Positions 52,464 through 61,039 of a stretch of DNA of 64,000 bases are shown one piece after another. Below the pieces are notes generated by a model that saw only the letters and a program-made list of their open reading frames with translations, was not told the DNA's origin and made no database searches. The position numbers were made by a program, and so were the translations under genes. The DNA comes from Bog-756 sp963828385. Lineage in GTDB: Bacteria > Actinomycetota > Acidimicrobiia > Acidimicrobiales > RAAP-2. The stretch spans positions 2,930,550 to 2,994,549 of the forward strand of contig CAWHEF010000002.1 in the NCBI GenBank assembly GCA_963828385.1, written 5' to 3'. Position 1 is the stretch's first letter, and the number at the start of each line of letters is the position of its first letter.

Positions 52464-54299
52464 TCAGGCCGGCGGCCCGCTCGCCAGGGCGATGGTGGAC
52501 GTGTGGGACTGCCCGGAGGAGTCGGTCCACTGGATCTGCACGGAGTCTCCCGGGTGGTGAGGTTCGAGCAGCTGGGTCAGGCCGTCGGGCGACGACACCG
52601 TCGTCCCGTCCAAGCCGGTGATGACGTCCCCGACAGCCAGCCCTGCCTTGTCCGCTGGGGATCCGGAGACGACTGACGCGATCTGCGCTCCGGAAGTCGA
52701 GGAACTTCCGTTTCCGCTGCTCGATCCCCCGCCACCCGACGAGCCGTTGCCGAAGGCTCCGAACCCTCCGCCTCCGAACGAGCTCCCACCGTTTCCGGTG
52801 GAGCTCTGACCGGGCGCGGCCACGCTCACCCCGATGAACCCGGTGGCTCCGATGTGCACGGTGGAGGAGCCTCTCCCCTGGACGATCTGGTTTGCGACCG
52901 AGAGGGCGGTGGTGATGGGAATGGCGTAGGCCTGACTGGACGACGAGATGGTGGACCCCTGGGAGGCGGCCGTGTCCATGCCGATCACCTGGGAGGAGGT
53001 GTCGACCAGCGGACCGCCCGAGTCGCCGGACTGGATCCCGGCGTTGGTCTCGATGAGCCCGGTGAGGTTCTCGGCGTTCCCACCGCCCTCGTCACTGGCG
53101 GTGATCGACTGGTTGAGGGCCGTGATGGATCCGCCGGCGGTGCTCGGGCTCCCGCCCGTCCCACCGGCATTGCCGATGCCGACGACGGCTTGTCCGACCG
53201 AAGGCACGCTCGAGGCGGTGTTCACCGTCTGCAGCCCGCTGGCGTTCGCCAGCTTGATCACGGCGACGTCACCGGAGCGGTCGTAACCGACGACGTTCGC
53301 CGTGTACGTCTTGCCGTTGCCGACATCGGTGGCGCTGATGCTGGTGGCGCCGTCGATGACGTGATTGTTGGTGAGCACCTCTCCGGAGGACGTGAGCACC
53401 ATGCCGGTACCCGCCGCCTGCTCCTGCTGGTAGCTCAGGTTGGTGTTGATGTCGACCAGAGCCGGGCTGACCCTTGCGGCGATGGCGGCGGGGTTCGAGG
53501 GGGCGCCGGCGCCGGTCGCCGACCCGCCGGTCGATCCCGATCCGCCCGAGGAACCGGGTGCCAGCGGCGAGAGTCCGCTGCCGGCCGAATTGCCCGAGCT
53601 CGAGCCGTCGGACGCGCTGGTGCCGGCGTTGGACGTCGAGCCCGGCCACAAGAGATGGCCGACGCCGGCGCCCAGGACGACGGCGATGACGACGGCGAGG
53701 GTGGCGGCGGTGAGGAGAATCCTGTTGCGCTTGTGATGAGGCGCATTCGGCGGGTTCCCGGGTGCCGTTCCGCCGTACCCGTGATAGGGCCACGCGCCAT
53801 ACGGCGGAGCCCCGGCAGCTCCTCCGCCCCAGGCTCCTTGTCCCTGAACGCCCGGACCGAACGCCGGCGGTGCGGCTCCCCACGCCGGTGGCGGGCCCCA
53901 GGTTCCCTCGGGTGGAGCGTGCGTCTCCTGGCCCGAGCCCGGATAGGGGCCGGCAGGGTACTGGCCGGCCGGATAGGACCCACTCGGGTACTGCCCACTC
54001 GGGTACCGGCTCGCCGGATACTGACCCGTCGTCGGGTACTGACCGGTCGTCGGGTACTGACCCGTCGGGTGTTCGCCCGTCGGGACCGGGCCGGTCGGCC
54101 GCTGCCCCTGGCCGTAGTCGGAGGGGGCCGGCTGCCACACGGGCGAAACACCGGGACCGGGAAGCGGGATCGGCTCGGCTCCGGAGGCGCCGGCCGGCGG
54201 CTGGACGCCCTCGGGTGGCGTGTCGCCGGCACCGTCGGGCTGCTCGCGCTCGACCGCTCCGTCATCGGAGCCGTTGGGGGGATGCCAGGAATCGCTCAC
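52464..54299 (-). CDS. HtrA/DegP-type membrane-anchored serine protease
   Basis: The 611-residue protein has a long Pro/Gly/Tyr-rich cytosolic region (about 1-190), one membrane helix (about 193-216), a Ser/Gly linker, a trypsin-like domain with triad His313 (TNNHVID), Asp344 (SGDVAVIKL) and Ser427 (QSGDSGGPL), and a C-terminal PDZ domain (SGAQIASVVSGSPADKAGL, VITGLDGTTV). It probably degrades misfolded proteins outside the membrane. GTG 54299 is chosen because GGAAGG lies 9 nt upstream; a start at 54359 would add 20 residues. Confidence 0.9.
   Translation of the reverse strand: MSDSWHPPNGSDDGAVEREQPDGAGDTPPEGVQPPAGASGAEPIPLPGPGVSPVWQPAPSDYGQGQRPTGPVPTGEHPTGQYPTTGQYPTTGQYPASRYPSGQYPSGSYPAGQYPAGPYPGSGQETHAPPEGTWGPPPAWGAAPPAFGPGVQGQGAWGGGAAGAPPYGAWPYHGYGGTAPGNPPNAPHHKRNRILLTAATLAVVIAVVLGAGVGHLLWPGSTSNAGTSASDGSSSGNSAGSGLSPLAPGSSGGSGSTGGSATGAGAPSNPAAIAARVSPALVDINTNLSYQQEQAAGTGMVLTSSGEVLTNNHVIDGATSISATDVGNGKTYTANVVGYDRSGDVAVIKLANASGLQTVNTASSVPSVGQAVVGIGNAGGTGGSPSTAGGSITALNQSITASDEGGGNAENLTGLIETNAGIQSGDSGGPLVDTSSQVIGMDTAASQGSTISSSSQAYAIPITTALSVANQIVQGRGSSTVHIGATGFIGVSVAAPGQSSTGNGGSSFGGGGFGAFGNGSSGGGGSSSGNGSSSTSGAQIASVVSGSPADKAGLAVGDVITGLDGTTVSSPDGLTQLLEPHHPGDSVQIQWTDSSGQSHTSTIALASGPPA
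53936..54060. repeat. Tandem repeats encoding GQYP units in HtrA
   Basis: Imperfect in-frame repeats encode QYPTTGQYPTTGQYPAS and further (S/A)GQYP units over about 40 residues of the cytosolic tail. Short-period repeats of this kind change copy number easily. Confidence 0.8.
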
Positions 54300-54639
54300 G
54301 TGTGTCTGCCTTCCCGTTCTGCGTGCCAATGGTCGCACGTCAACGACACCATTGGACACCTGGGGATTAAAGAGCCGATCAATCGAGCATAGGAAATTCG
54401 TAAATCAAGCCGCCCCGTCAGTGCCGCACCGTGCGGAACCCTCTGGGAGACGCCGTGCTCTGGAGACGCCGTGTTCCGCTCTCAGCTCCTGGACAACACG
54501 GTACCCGGGCGCAGCGAGAACCATGCGCGGACGGCGGTGGGCGCCGGCCACGGTTGGTGCGGCCGCGGATCGGTCCGGTCGCCCGTGCTCCAGCGGCAGC
54601 TCGGGCCGGCGAGCCGTCATCGTCCCAGCGTGGCGGCCC

Positions 54640-54668
54640 TTAACAAGGCGGCGGGTGTTCGGTACCAT
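54640..54668 (+). promoter_or_regulatory. Promoter TTAACA-N17-TACCAT
   Basis: TTAACA (54640-54645) and TACCAT (54663-54668) are spaced by exactly 17 nt, predicting a start near 54675. The nearest downstream gene starts almost 390 bp away, beyond a terminator. Confidence 0.5.
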
Positions 54669-54674
54669 GCGAGG

Positions 54675-54941
54675 TGGGACCCGCGGAGGTCCAGAAGGGG
54701 TCGCCTTTGACGAGCACTCCGGAAGGGTCATCCTGAGAGCACGGTGCTGGGAATCGTCCGGGTCACGGCCCGGAAGGCTCAGCCATCAACAACAGGCAAG
54801 CAGCTCGCAGTGGGAGCGTTGCGAAGGCGAGGGACTCCGAAGCCCCGCTGAACGCCATTTCCCGGCCGCACCGCGTTCCGTCAGGAGTACAACATGAGGA
54901 GAACGCCCGATCCCCGTCAATGTTCGTGGGACGGGCGTTTT
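54675..54941 (+). ncRNA. Candidate structured small RNA, unassigned
   Basis: About 267 nt between the promoter at 54640 and a hairpin-plus-T-run terminator. No ORF with a recognisable product. Internal short inverted repeats are visible, for example CCGGG-TCACGG-CCCGG at 54757-54773 and GCGTT/AACGC pairs (54823-54827 with 54851-54855). I compared it by eye with SRP RNA, tmRNA, RNase P RNA and common riboswitches without a match. It could instead be a long leader whose terminator controls the FAD-oxidase gene. Confidence 0.35.
54903..54941 (+). terminator. Rho-independent-like terminator
   Basis: ACGCCCGATCCC pairs with GGGACGGGCGT (one bulge) and is followed by TTTT on the plus strand. The minus strand lacks a T-run, so it should act on plus-strand transcripts. 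Confidence 0.6.
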
Positions 54942-55057
54942 CGCGTGGGGGGCACCTGGCAGTGAGCGTCGCTTCAGAGGCGACTCACCACTAGAGCATC
55001 GGCCTGGCCGCGTCGCAGCAACGCGGATCCCCCGGGTGCCCGTTACGATCCGCGTTC

Positions 55058-56722
55058 ATGGACAGGGTGCGCCGGTTCTGGGGGTGGGGATATGAGGGCG
55101 CCGGCCTCACCGACACCGAGCGGGCAGCGCTCAGAACGCGGGTCGCCCCCCTCGTCGGACAGTACGGCGTCGAGATCATCGACCCGCCGACGGCGGCCGA
55201 GCTGGATCTGCCCGAATCCCGTCTGGAGCCGCCGAGGGCGCTGGCCGCCTGGTGCAGCAACGACCCCGTGGACCGGGCCGGGCACACCTACGGCAAGTCC
55301 TTCCGGGACATCCTCCGTGCTCTCGAACGGAGATGGGACCACCCGCCCGATCTCGTAGCCCGACCCCCCGACGAAGCGGGGGTGGCCGCCATCCTCGAGT
55401 GGGCCGACGACGCCGGCGTCGTCGTCATCCCCTACGGCGGTGGGTCGTCGGTCGTGGGTGGGGTCGAGGCCCCGGCCGACGATGATCGTCCCGTCATCAG
55501 CTGTGATCTCGGCGGCCTGTCCCGGGTACTCGAGGTCGATGCGGTGTCGCAGGCGGCCAGGATCCAGGCGGGCATCCTCGGCCCAGACCTCGAGGCCCGG
55601 CTGCGCCCGCACAACGTGACCCTCCGTCACTTTCCGCAGAGCTTCGAGCTGTCCACACTCGGTGGATGGCTCGCCACCCGGTCCGGTGGTCACTTCGCCA
55701 CGCTGCTCACCCACATCGACGACATGGTGGAGTCGGTGCGTGCCGTGACACCCGAAGGGATCACCAGCTCGAGGAGGTTGCCCGGCTCGGGAGCCGGCCC
55801 GTCACCGGACCGGCTGCTCCTCGGTTCGGAGGGCGTCCTCGGGATCATCACCGAAGCGTGGATGCGGGTCCAGGGGCGGCCGCTCTTCCGGTCTTCGACC
55901 GTGGCCCGGTTCGAGACGTTCGAGGTAGGTGCCGACGCCGCCCGCTCCCTCGGTCAGTCGGGGTTGTGGCCGGCCAACTGCAGGCTGGTCGACGCCACCG
56001 AGGCACTGGTGACCGGATCAGGCGACGGGAGCGCTGACCTGCTGCTCATCGGGTTCGAGTCGGCCGATCACGAGGTCGACACGGCGATGGCCCGGGCCGT
56101 CGAGATCGTGCACTCCTTGGGAGGAGTCGTGGAGGGCGAACCGGCGGGAGAGGTATCGGCAGGGTCCGGGTCCGTCGAGGGCTCCGAGGCGGAACGTGGA
56201 AGGGGAACGGGCGGAGGCGGCGCCCGGCGGCCCGACGGGGGCGCAAGCGACCGGTGGCGCTCCTCGTTCCTGCGGGCACCATATGTCCGCGACGAGCTGG
56301 TCCGGCTCGGTCTCATCTCCGAGACGTTCGAGACCGCCGTGACCTGGGATGGATTCGACGCCTTCGTCGACTCCGTCCGGGCCGCGTGCGAGCAGGCCCT
56401 CCAGTCGGTGGGGGCATGGCCGGGCATCGTGTCGTGCCGGCTGACCCACGTCTATCCAGACGGCGCCGCCCCGTACTTCACGGTCATCGCTCCCGGCCGG
56501 CCCGGTTGCCGGCTCGAGCAGTGGGACGAGGTCAAAGCAGCGGTGACCGAGGTGATCGTGGCCGGAGGCGGCACCGTGACCCATCACCACGCCGTCGGTC
56601 GTGACCATCGCCCGGGCTACGACCGTCAGCGTCCGGACCTCTTCGCCGCCCAGCTCCGGGCGGCGAAGCGCGCCGTGGACCCGTCGGCGATCCTCAATCC
56701 CGGCGTGCTCATCGATCCCTGA
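55058..56722 (+). CDS. FAD-linked oxidase, alkyl-DHAP synthase-like
   Basis: The 554-residue protein starts RRFWGWGYEGAGL, has HTYGKSFRDILRALER, the PCMH FAD-binding domain with IPYGGGSSVVGGVE and FPQSFELSTLGGWLATRSGGH, and the C-terminal HHHAVGRDHRPGY, matching the HHH motif of alkyldihydroxyacetone-phosphate synthases. Such enzymes make ether-lipid precursors in animals; bacterial homologues are mostly uncharacterised. A Gly/Glu-rich insertion of about 30 residues lies near 370. TACGAT ends 8 nt before the ATG and no ribosome site is seen, so the message may be leaderless. Confidence 0.85.
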   Translation: MDRVRRFWGWGYEGAGLTDTERAALRTRVAPLVGQYGVEIIDPPTAAELDLPESRLEPPRALAAWCSNDPVDRAGHTYGKSFRDILRALERRWDHPPDLVARPPDEAGVAAILEWADDAGVVVIPYGGGSSVVGGVEAPADDDRPVISCDLGGLSRVLEVDAVSQAARIQAGILGPDLEARLRPHNVTLRHFPQSFELSTLGGWLATRSGGHFATLLTHIDDMVESVRAVTPEGITSSRRLPGSGAGPSPDRLLLGSEGVLGIITEAWMRVQGRPLFRSSTVARFETFEVGADAARSLGQSGLWPANCRLVDATEALVTGSGDGSADLLLIGFESADHEVDTAMARAVEIVHSLGGVVEGEPAGEVSAGSGSVEGSEAERGRGTGGGGARRPDGGASDRWRSSFLRAPYVRDELVRLGLISETFETAVTWDGFDAFVDSVRAACEQALQSVGAWPGIVSCRLTHVYPDGAAPYFTVIAPGRPGCRLEQWDEVKAAVTEVIVAGGGTVTHHHAVGRDHRPGYDRQRPDLFAAQLRAAKRAVDPSAILNPGVLIDP

Positions 56723-56739
56723 AGCTCATCGATCCCTGA
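56707..56739. repeat. 16-bp tandem duplication across the FAD-oxidase stop
   Basis: GCTCATCGATCCCTGA occurs at 56707-56722 and 56724-56739, separated by one base. The first copy ends in the TGA stop codon of the oxidase gene. Confidence 0.9.
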
Positions 56740-56785
56740 GACCCAGATCCTCGGCGCCGAGCGACCGGGAACCGACCGAACGCTC

Positions 56786-57154
56786 TCAGGTCGGCGGCGC
56801 CGCTGGGGATCCCGGCGGCGGGTCCGTCTCCGGGGTGCCGGCGTCGCTCACGTGTTCGCTCCACGCCGTGCCCGTCCAGTAGCGCAGCTCATGGCGGGCG
56901 AAGGGATCAGCGAACCAGCCCGGGGGGGTTCCCCGCGATCCCGTCCCTACATGGGTGGCGGAGGTGGGAGGCGGGGAGCCGGTCCCTGGTAATGACCCCG
57001 GCCGCCGGCCGCCGGCACCGTAGGGGCCGAAGAAACCGGAGGTGGACCGCGGTCCGCCCCGTCCGCGCCGGCGCTGGACAGCGATCATGCGCATGGCGAA
57101 GAGGGCGGCGAACAACACGAGCGCAACCCACGACTCGTGCCCTCCGTACCACAT
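56786..57154 (-). CDS. DUF2510 membrane protein
   Basis: The 122-residue protein has one N-terminal helix (WVALVLFAALFAMRMIAV), a basic and Gly/Pro-rich linker, and a DUF2510 domain near residues 78-105: PPGWFADPFARHELRYWTG then WSEHV. DUF2510 is a short actinobacterial module of unknown role, common in membrane proteins. TAGGAT ends 6 nt before the ATG, consistent with a leaderless mRNA. Confidence 0.85.
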   Translation of the reverse strand: MWYGGHESWVALVLFAALFAMRMIAVQRRRGRGGPRSTSGFFGPYGAGGRRPGSLPGTGSPPPTSATHVGTGSRGTPPGWFADPFARHELRYWTGTAWSEHVSDAGTPETDPPPGSPAAPPT

Positions 57155-57163
57155 GACCCAATC

Positions 57164-57601
57164 CTACGGGTGTCCTCGGGCGTCCGGTCCGCACCCTCCT
57201 TCGGTCCTGGTCTCCCCGACCACCCATCTGAGGTAGTCCGGGGTCGTCGCCGTCACCGGGACCACGACCACCTCGGGCGTCTGGTAGGGATGGTGAGCCA
57301 CCACCTCGGAGACGACGTCCTGGGCGAGGTCGCGGCGCGTCTTGAGCACGACCAGCCACTCCTCGGCGCGCTCGAGCTCCCCCTTCCAGCGGTAGCGGCT
57401 CATGATGGGTCCGAGCCGCTGACCGCAAGCGACCAGCCGGCCGGCGAGCAGCCGATCGACTATGGCGTCGGCCACCGACCCATCGTCGATGGAGAACTGG
57501 ATCTGTGCGAGCCCGGTGGCGCCGGAGCCGACGCCACCCTGTTCACCGACGTCGGTGCGACGTTGGTCGTCCGCGTCGTTCCCCTCACGCAGGCGATCCA
57601 T
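57164..57601 (-). CDS. cutA: CutA-type divalent-ion tolerance protein
   Basis: The 145-residue protein contains the CutA1 trimer fold: DDGSVADAIVDRLLAGRLVACGQ, SRYRWKGELERAEEWLVVLKTRR, and VVAHHPYQTPEVVVVPVT, with the conserved HPYxxPE. The first 25 residues are a non-conserved leader, but ATG 57601 has a GGGAGGGAG ribosome site and is kept. Its biological role is uncertain in the whole family. Confidence 0.9.
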   Translation of the reverse strand: MDRLREGNDADDQRRTDVGEQGGVGSGATGLAQIQFSIDDGSVADAIVDRLLAGRLVACGQRLGPIMSRYRWKGELERAEEWLVVLKTRRDLAQDVVSEVVAHHPYQTPEVVVVPVTATTPDYLRWVVGETRTEGGCGPDARGHP

Positions 57602-57696
57602 CTGCTCCCTCCCTTCTGTCCGTCCCGTACGTGCTCGCCCTGCCCGCCGTCCCGGTCCATCTCACTACGACTCGGCTCGCTCCACCACGCGAGGTC

Positions 57697-57702
57697 TAAC
57701 CT
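57697..57702 (+). promoter_or_regulatory. -10 box for leaderless tldD
   Basis: TAACCT ends 7 nt before the GTG at 57710 with no Shine-Dalgarno sequence. Confidence 0.4.
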
Positions 57703-57709
57703 CCGGGCA

Positions 57710-59225
57710 GTGCCGGCACCGTCCAGACCACCGGGTCCCCTGGAGGATGACGCCGCCAGCGTCGCCCGAGACGCCGTCTTGAGCGAGGCGGCCCGTCTCG
57801 ATTGCACGAACGCCGAGCTCCGGATCGGCCGCCTGCGCACCCAGGACGTCAGACTGCGCGACGGCAAGGCTCGAGGGCGCCTCGGACGACACCGACGTCG
57901 GCATGGGGGTGCGGGTGGTGGTCGGGGGCTCGATGGGGTTCGCCGCCACCGTGGCCACCGGCGCCGACGACGCCGCCGCTCTGGTCAGAGAGGCTGTTCA
58001 CGCCGCCCGGGTCGTCGCCGCTGCCGGATCCGGCCGGTTGGAGCTCGCCGACGAGCCCGGCCACGGGGTGGTCACCTGGCAGTCGCCCTACCGGACGGAC
58101 CCGGTGGACGTGCCCCCGGCCGACAAGGTGGCCCTCCTCGGCGACTTCAGCGGGCGGCTGCTCGACGACGGACGGGTCGACCACGTCACCGCCTCGGTCA
58201 TGGCCGTGACCGAGGACACGTTCTACGCCGACCTCTCGGGCACCGAGGCCACGCAGCGAAGGGTCCGGATCCACCCCGTCGTGGAGGCGGTGGCGCTCGG
58301 AGGCGACGGGTTCGAGACCATGCGCACGCTGGCGCCGCCGTCCGGACGGGGGTGGGAGTACCTGACCGGGGACGGATGGGACTGGGACGCCGAGCTCGGC
58401 CTGCTGCCCGATCTCCTGGCCGAGAAGGCGGCGGCCCCGACCGTCGAGGCCGGCCGCTACGACCTGGTCGTCGACCCGACCAACCTCTGGTTGACCATCC
58501 ACGAGTCGATCGGGCACGCCACCGAGCTCGATCGGGCGCTGGGGTTCGAGGCGGCCTACGCAGGCACGTCGTTCGCCACCCCCGACCAGCTCGGCTCGCT
58601 CCGCTACGGCTCGCGGGATCATGCAGGTGACCGGTGACCGCACCACGCCCCACGGTCTGGCCACGGTCGCCATCGATGACGAAGGGGTGCCGGCGACGTC
58701 GTTCGACCTGGTGAGAGACGGCATCCTCGTCGGTTACCAACTGGACCGGGCCATCGCCGCCTCGGCCGGCTTCGGTCCGTCCAACGGCTGCGCCTTCGCC
58801 GACTCACCTCTTCACGTGCCCATCCAGCGCATGGCCAATGTGTCACTCCAGCCCGCATCCGCCGAGGGTGCCACCACCGAGGAGCTCATCGCCGCCGTGG
58901 ACAGGGGGCTCTACGTCGTGGGCGACAAGAGCTGGTCGATCGACATGCAGCGCTACAACTTCCAGTTCACCGGCTCAGCGGTTCTTCGTCATCGACAAGG
59001 GGCGCCTCTCCGGCCAGGTGCAGAGACGTCGCCTACCAGGCGACGACCACCGACTTCTGGGGAGCCATGGAGGCCGTGGGCGGCCGGTCGACCTACCGGT
59101 TGGGCGGGGCGTTCAACTGCGGGAAGGGACAGCCGGGCCAGGTGGCTCCGGTCTCCCACGGCTGCCCGGCGGTGCTCGTGCGGGGCGTGCGGGTGCTCAA
59201 CACCCGGGAGGAGTCGGGCCGGTGA
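57710..59225 (+). pseudogene. tldD: TldD-family metalloprotease, broken by at least four indels
   Basis: Joined across frames the product matches TldD: start LEDDAASVARDAVLSEAARL, then DVRLRDGK and EGASDDTDVGMGVRVV, metal motif HESIGHATELDRALG (HExxxH), RIMQVTGDRTTPHGLATVAIDDEG, YNFQFTGQRFFVIDKG, and C-terminal YRLGGAFNCGKGQPGQVAPVSHGCP with a stop at 59223. Single-base shifts are needed near 57867 (extra G), 58614 (extra G), 58985 and 59030. Codons between them are intact, so sequencing error is more likely than decay. TldD and TldE form a heterodimer that trims peptides, including in RiPP maturation. Confidence 0.75.
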
Positions 59226-60656
59226 GCGCCGAGGTCTCCCGCCGCCCCAGGCTGTGGCCGAGGAGGCACTGGCCGCGGCCCGGAGCCGGGCCGACGACTG
59301 CATCGTGGTGGTCGAGGAGGCGAGCGAGGTCGACGTGCGCTTCGCCAACAACACGACGACCACCAACGGCGACCCGTCGGGACCGAAGCGTGACGGCGGT
59401 GGCGTTCCGGACGGCGGTCGGGGGGACGCAGATGGGGGTGGCCGCCCGCCGCGGCAACGTCGACCCGATCGACCTGGTGGGCGACGCCGTCGCCGGGGCC
59501 ACCGGTTCCGGACCGGCCGAGGACGCCTCCCCGTTGCTCGGCCCGGCCGACGTGCACGTGGGGGACGATCCGGACACGCCGCTTCGACCAGGCGCCCGGC
59601 CACGACGATCTCTCGGTCCTCGCCGACGTGCTCGACGGACTCTCGGGGGCGTTCAGGCGGGCCCGGTCCGCCGGGCACGTGCTGGCCGGGTTCGCCGAGC
59701 ACCGCCGTGACCACCACGTATCTCGGCTCTTCGACCGGTGTCCGGCTCGGCCTACGGCCAGCCCGAGGGCGCGATCCAGCTCGTGGCCCGCGACGGCGGA
59801 CGGCGCGACGCTCGGCATGGGCCGGGGCCGGCACCGACCGACTTCGACGACGTCTCGATCGAGCGGCTCGAGGACCGGGTCGTCGAGCCGACTGGGGTGG
59901 GCGACGACGGACGGTCGAGTGGCCCGCCGGCCGCTACGAGGTCGTGCTGCCGCCCGAAGCCGTGGCCGACCTCATGGTCGCCCTCGCCTTCGCAGCCGGC
60001 GGCCGCGACGCCGAGGACGGCACGACGGTCTTCTCGCGGCCGGGCGGGGGCACCCGGGTCGGGGATCGGCTCTCCGCCCTGCCCTTCGACCTGCGCAGCG
60101 ATCCCGCGCGAGCCCGGGCTCGAGTGCACGCCCCTTCCTGGCCGCGACGGCGTCGTCCGCCGACACCTCGGTGTTCGACAACGGGCTGCCGGTCGAGCCG
60201 GACCGAGTGGATCGACGACGGGCGGCTCCGACGTCTGCGCTACCACCGGGCCGGCGCGGCCCGGCTCGGCGCGACGCCCGCGCCCTTCGTCGACAACCTC
60301 GTCCTCGAGGTCGCCCGGGGCCGGTCGAGCCGTCGAGGACACTGGTGGCCGCGCACCGAACGGGGGCTGCTGCTCACCTGTCTCTGGTACATCCGGGAGG
60401 TCGACCCGGCCACCCTGCTCCTCACCGGGCTGACCCGGGACGGCGTCTATGTCGTCGAGGACGGCAAGGTCGTGGGTGCGACCACAACTTCCGCTTCAAC
60501 GAGAGCCCGGTCGACCTGTCTGGCCCGGGCGACCGAGGTGGGGGCTAGCGGCCGGGCGCTCGGCCGCGAGTTCGGCGAGTACCTGTCAACCGGACGAGCA
60601 TGCCCGCCCTCCGGATCCCCGACTTCAACATGAGCTCGGTGAGCCAGGCCAGCTGA
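59222..60656 (+). pseudogene. TldE/PmbA-like partner, broken by many indels
   Basis: Segments in alternating frames give a TldE/PmbA-type protein: AVAEEALAAARSRADDCIVVVEE, VDVRFANNTTTTNG, GVAARRGNVDPIDLVGDAV, YEVVLPPEAVADLMVAL, SSADTSVFDNGLPVEP, HRAGAARLGATPAPFVDNL, and LTCLWYIREVDPATLLLTGLTRDGVYVVEDGKV (in parts). It ends MPALRIPDFNMSSVSQAS plus TGA at 60654. At least eight frame changes are needed. GTG 59222 overlaps the tldD stop (GTGA), as expected for this gene pair. Confidence 0.7.
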
Positions 60657-61039
60657 GCTACGTGAGCCACTTGCAGGTGATCGCCGCTAGCCGGGTGCTA
60701 AGGCCGTACTAGCAGCTCAACTTCCCATTACCACGCAGAGCGGTGGCGCGGGTAGCTGAGGGCTGCCTGAGGGCTACCATGGCGCCTTGGCAAATGCGGC
60801 GACGCCGGCTGGCAAGGATGAGCCGGCCCTTCCGCCTCGAGGAGCGCAGCACCGAGTCACCACCACGCATCGGACATAACACCCGCTAGCACACCCGGCT
60901 CCGTGAGCCAGGCCGAACCACCCTTCCCGGTGCTCGGCTGGGGCGTTGAATGCGCAGACGTGGGGTCCACCCAACCAAAAGAGAGTCGGCGCCCGGCACG
61001 TCCGTGGCACTCGACCGACCGAGGAAAGGTCACCCCACC
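60657..61039. other. 383-bp intergenic region
   Basis: No gene seen. ORFs on both strands lack any family resemblance. The sequence around 60950-61030 should contain the promoter of the secreted repeat protein. Confidence 0.4.

Larger units (their letters stand above)
54300..55057. other. 758-bp intergenic region between HtrA and FAD oxidase
   Basis: No convincing protein gene. It contains the HtrA promoter side (54300-54600), a candidate small-RNA unit (54640-54941), a second possible hairpin near 54962-54990 (GTGA/TCAC with GTCGC/GCGAC arms), and the FAD-oxidase promoter. Confidence 0.6.

Noticed and set aside
54675..54941. Assignment of the intergenic RNA as SRP RNA, tmRNA, SAH or SAM riboswitch
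   Set aside because: Short stretches (GGTCA..CCGGAAGG, GGAGCGTTGCGA) resemble parts of these, but core consensus blocks and order do not match.
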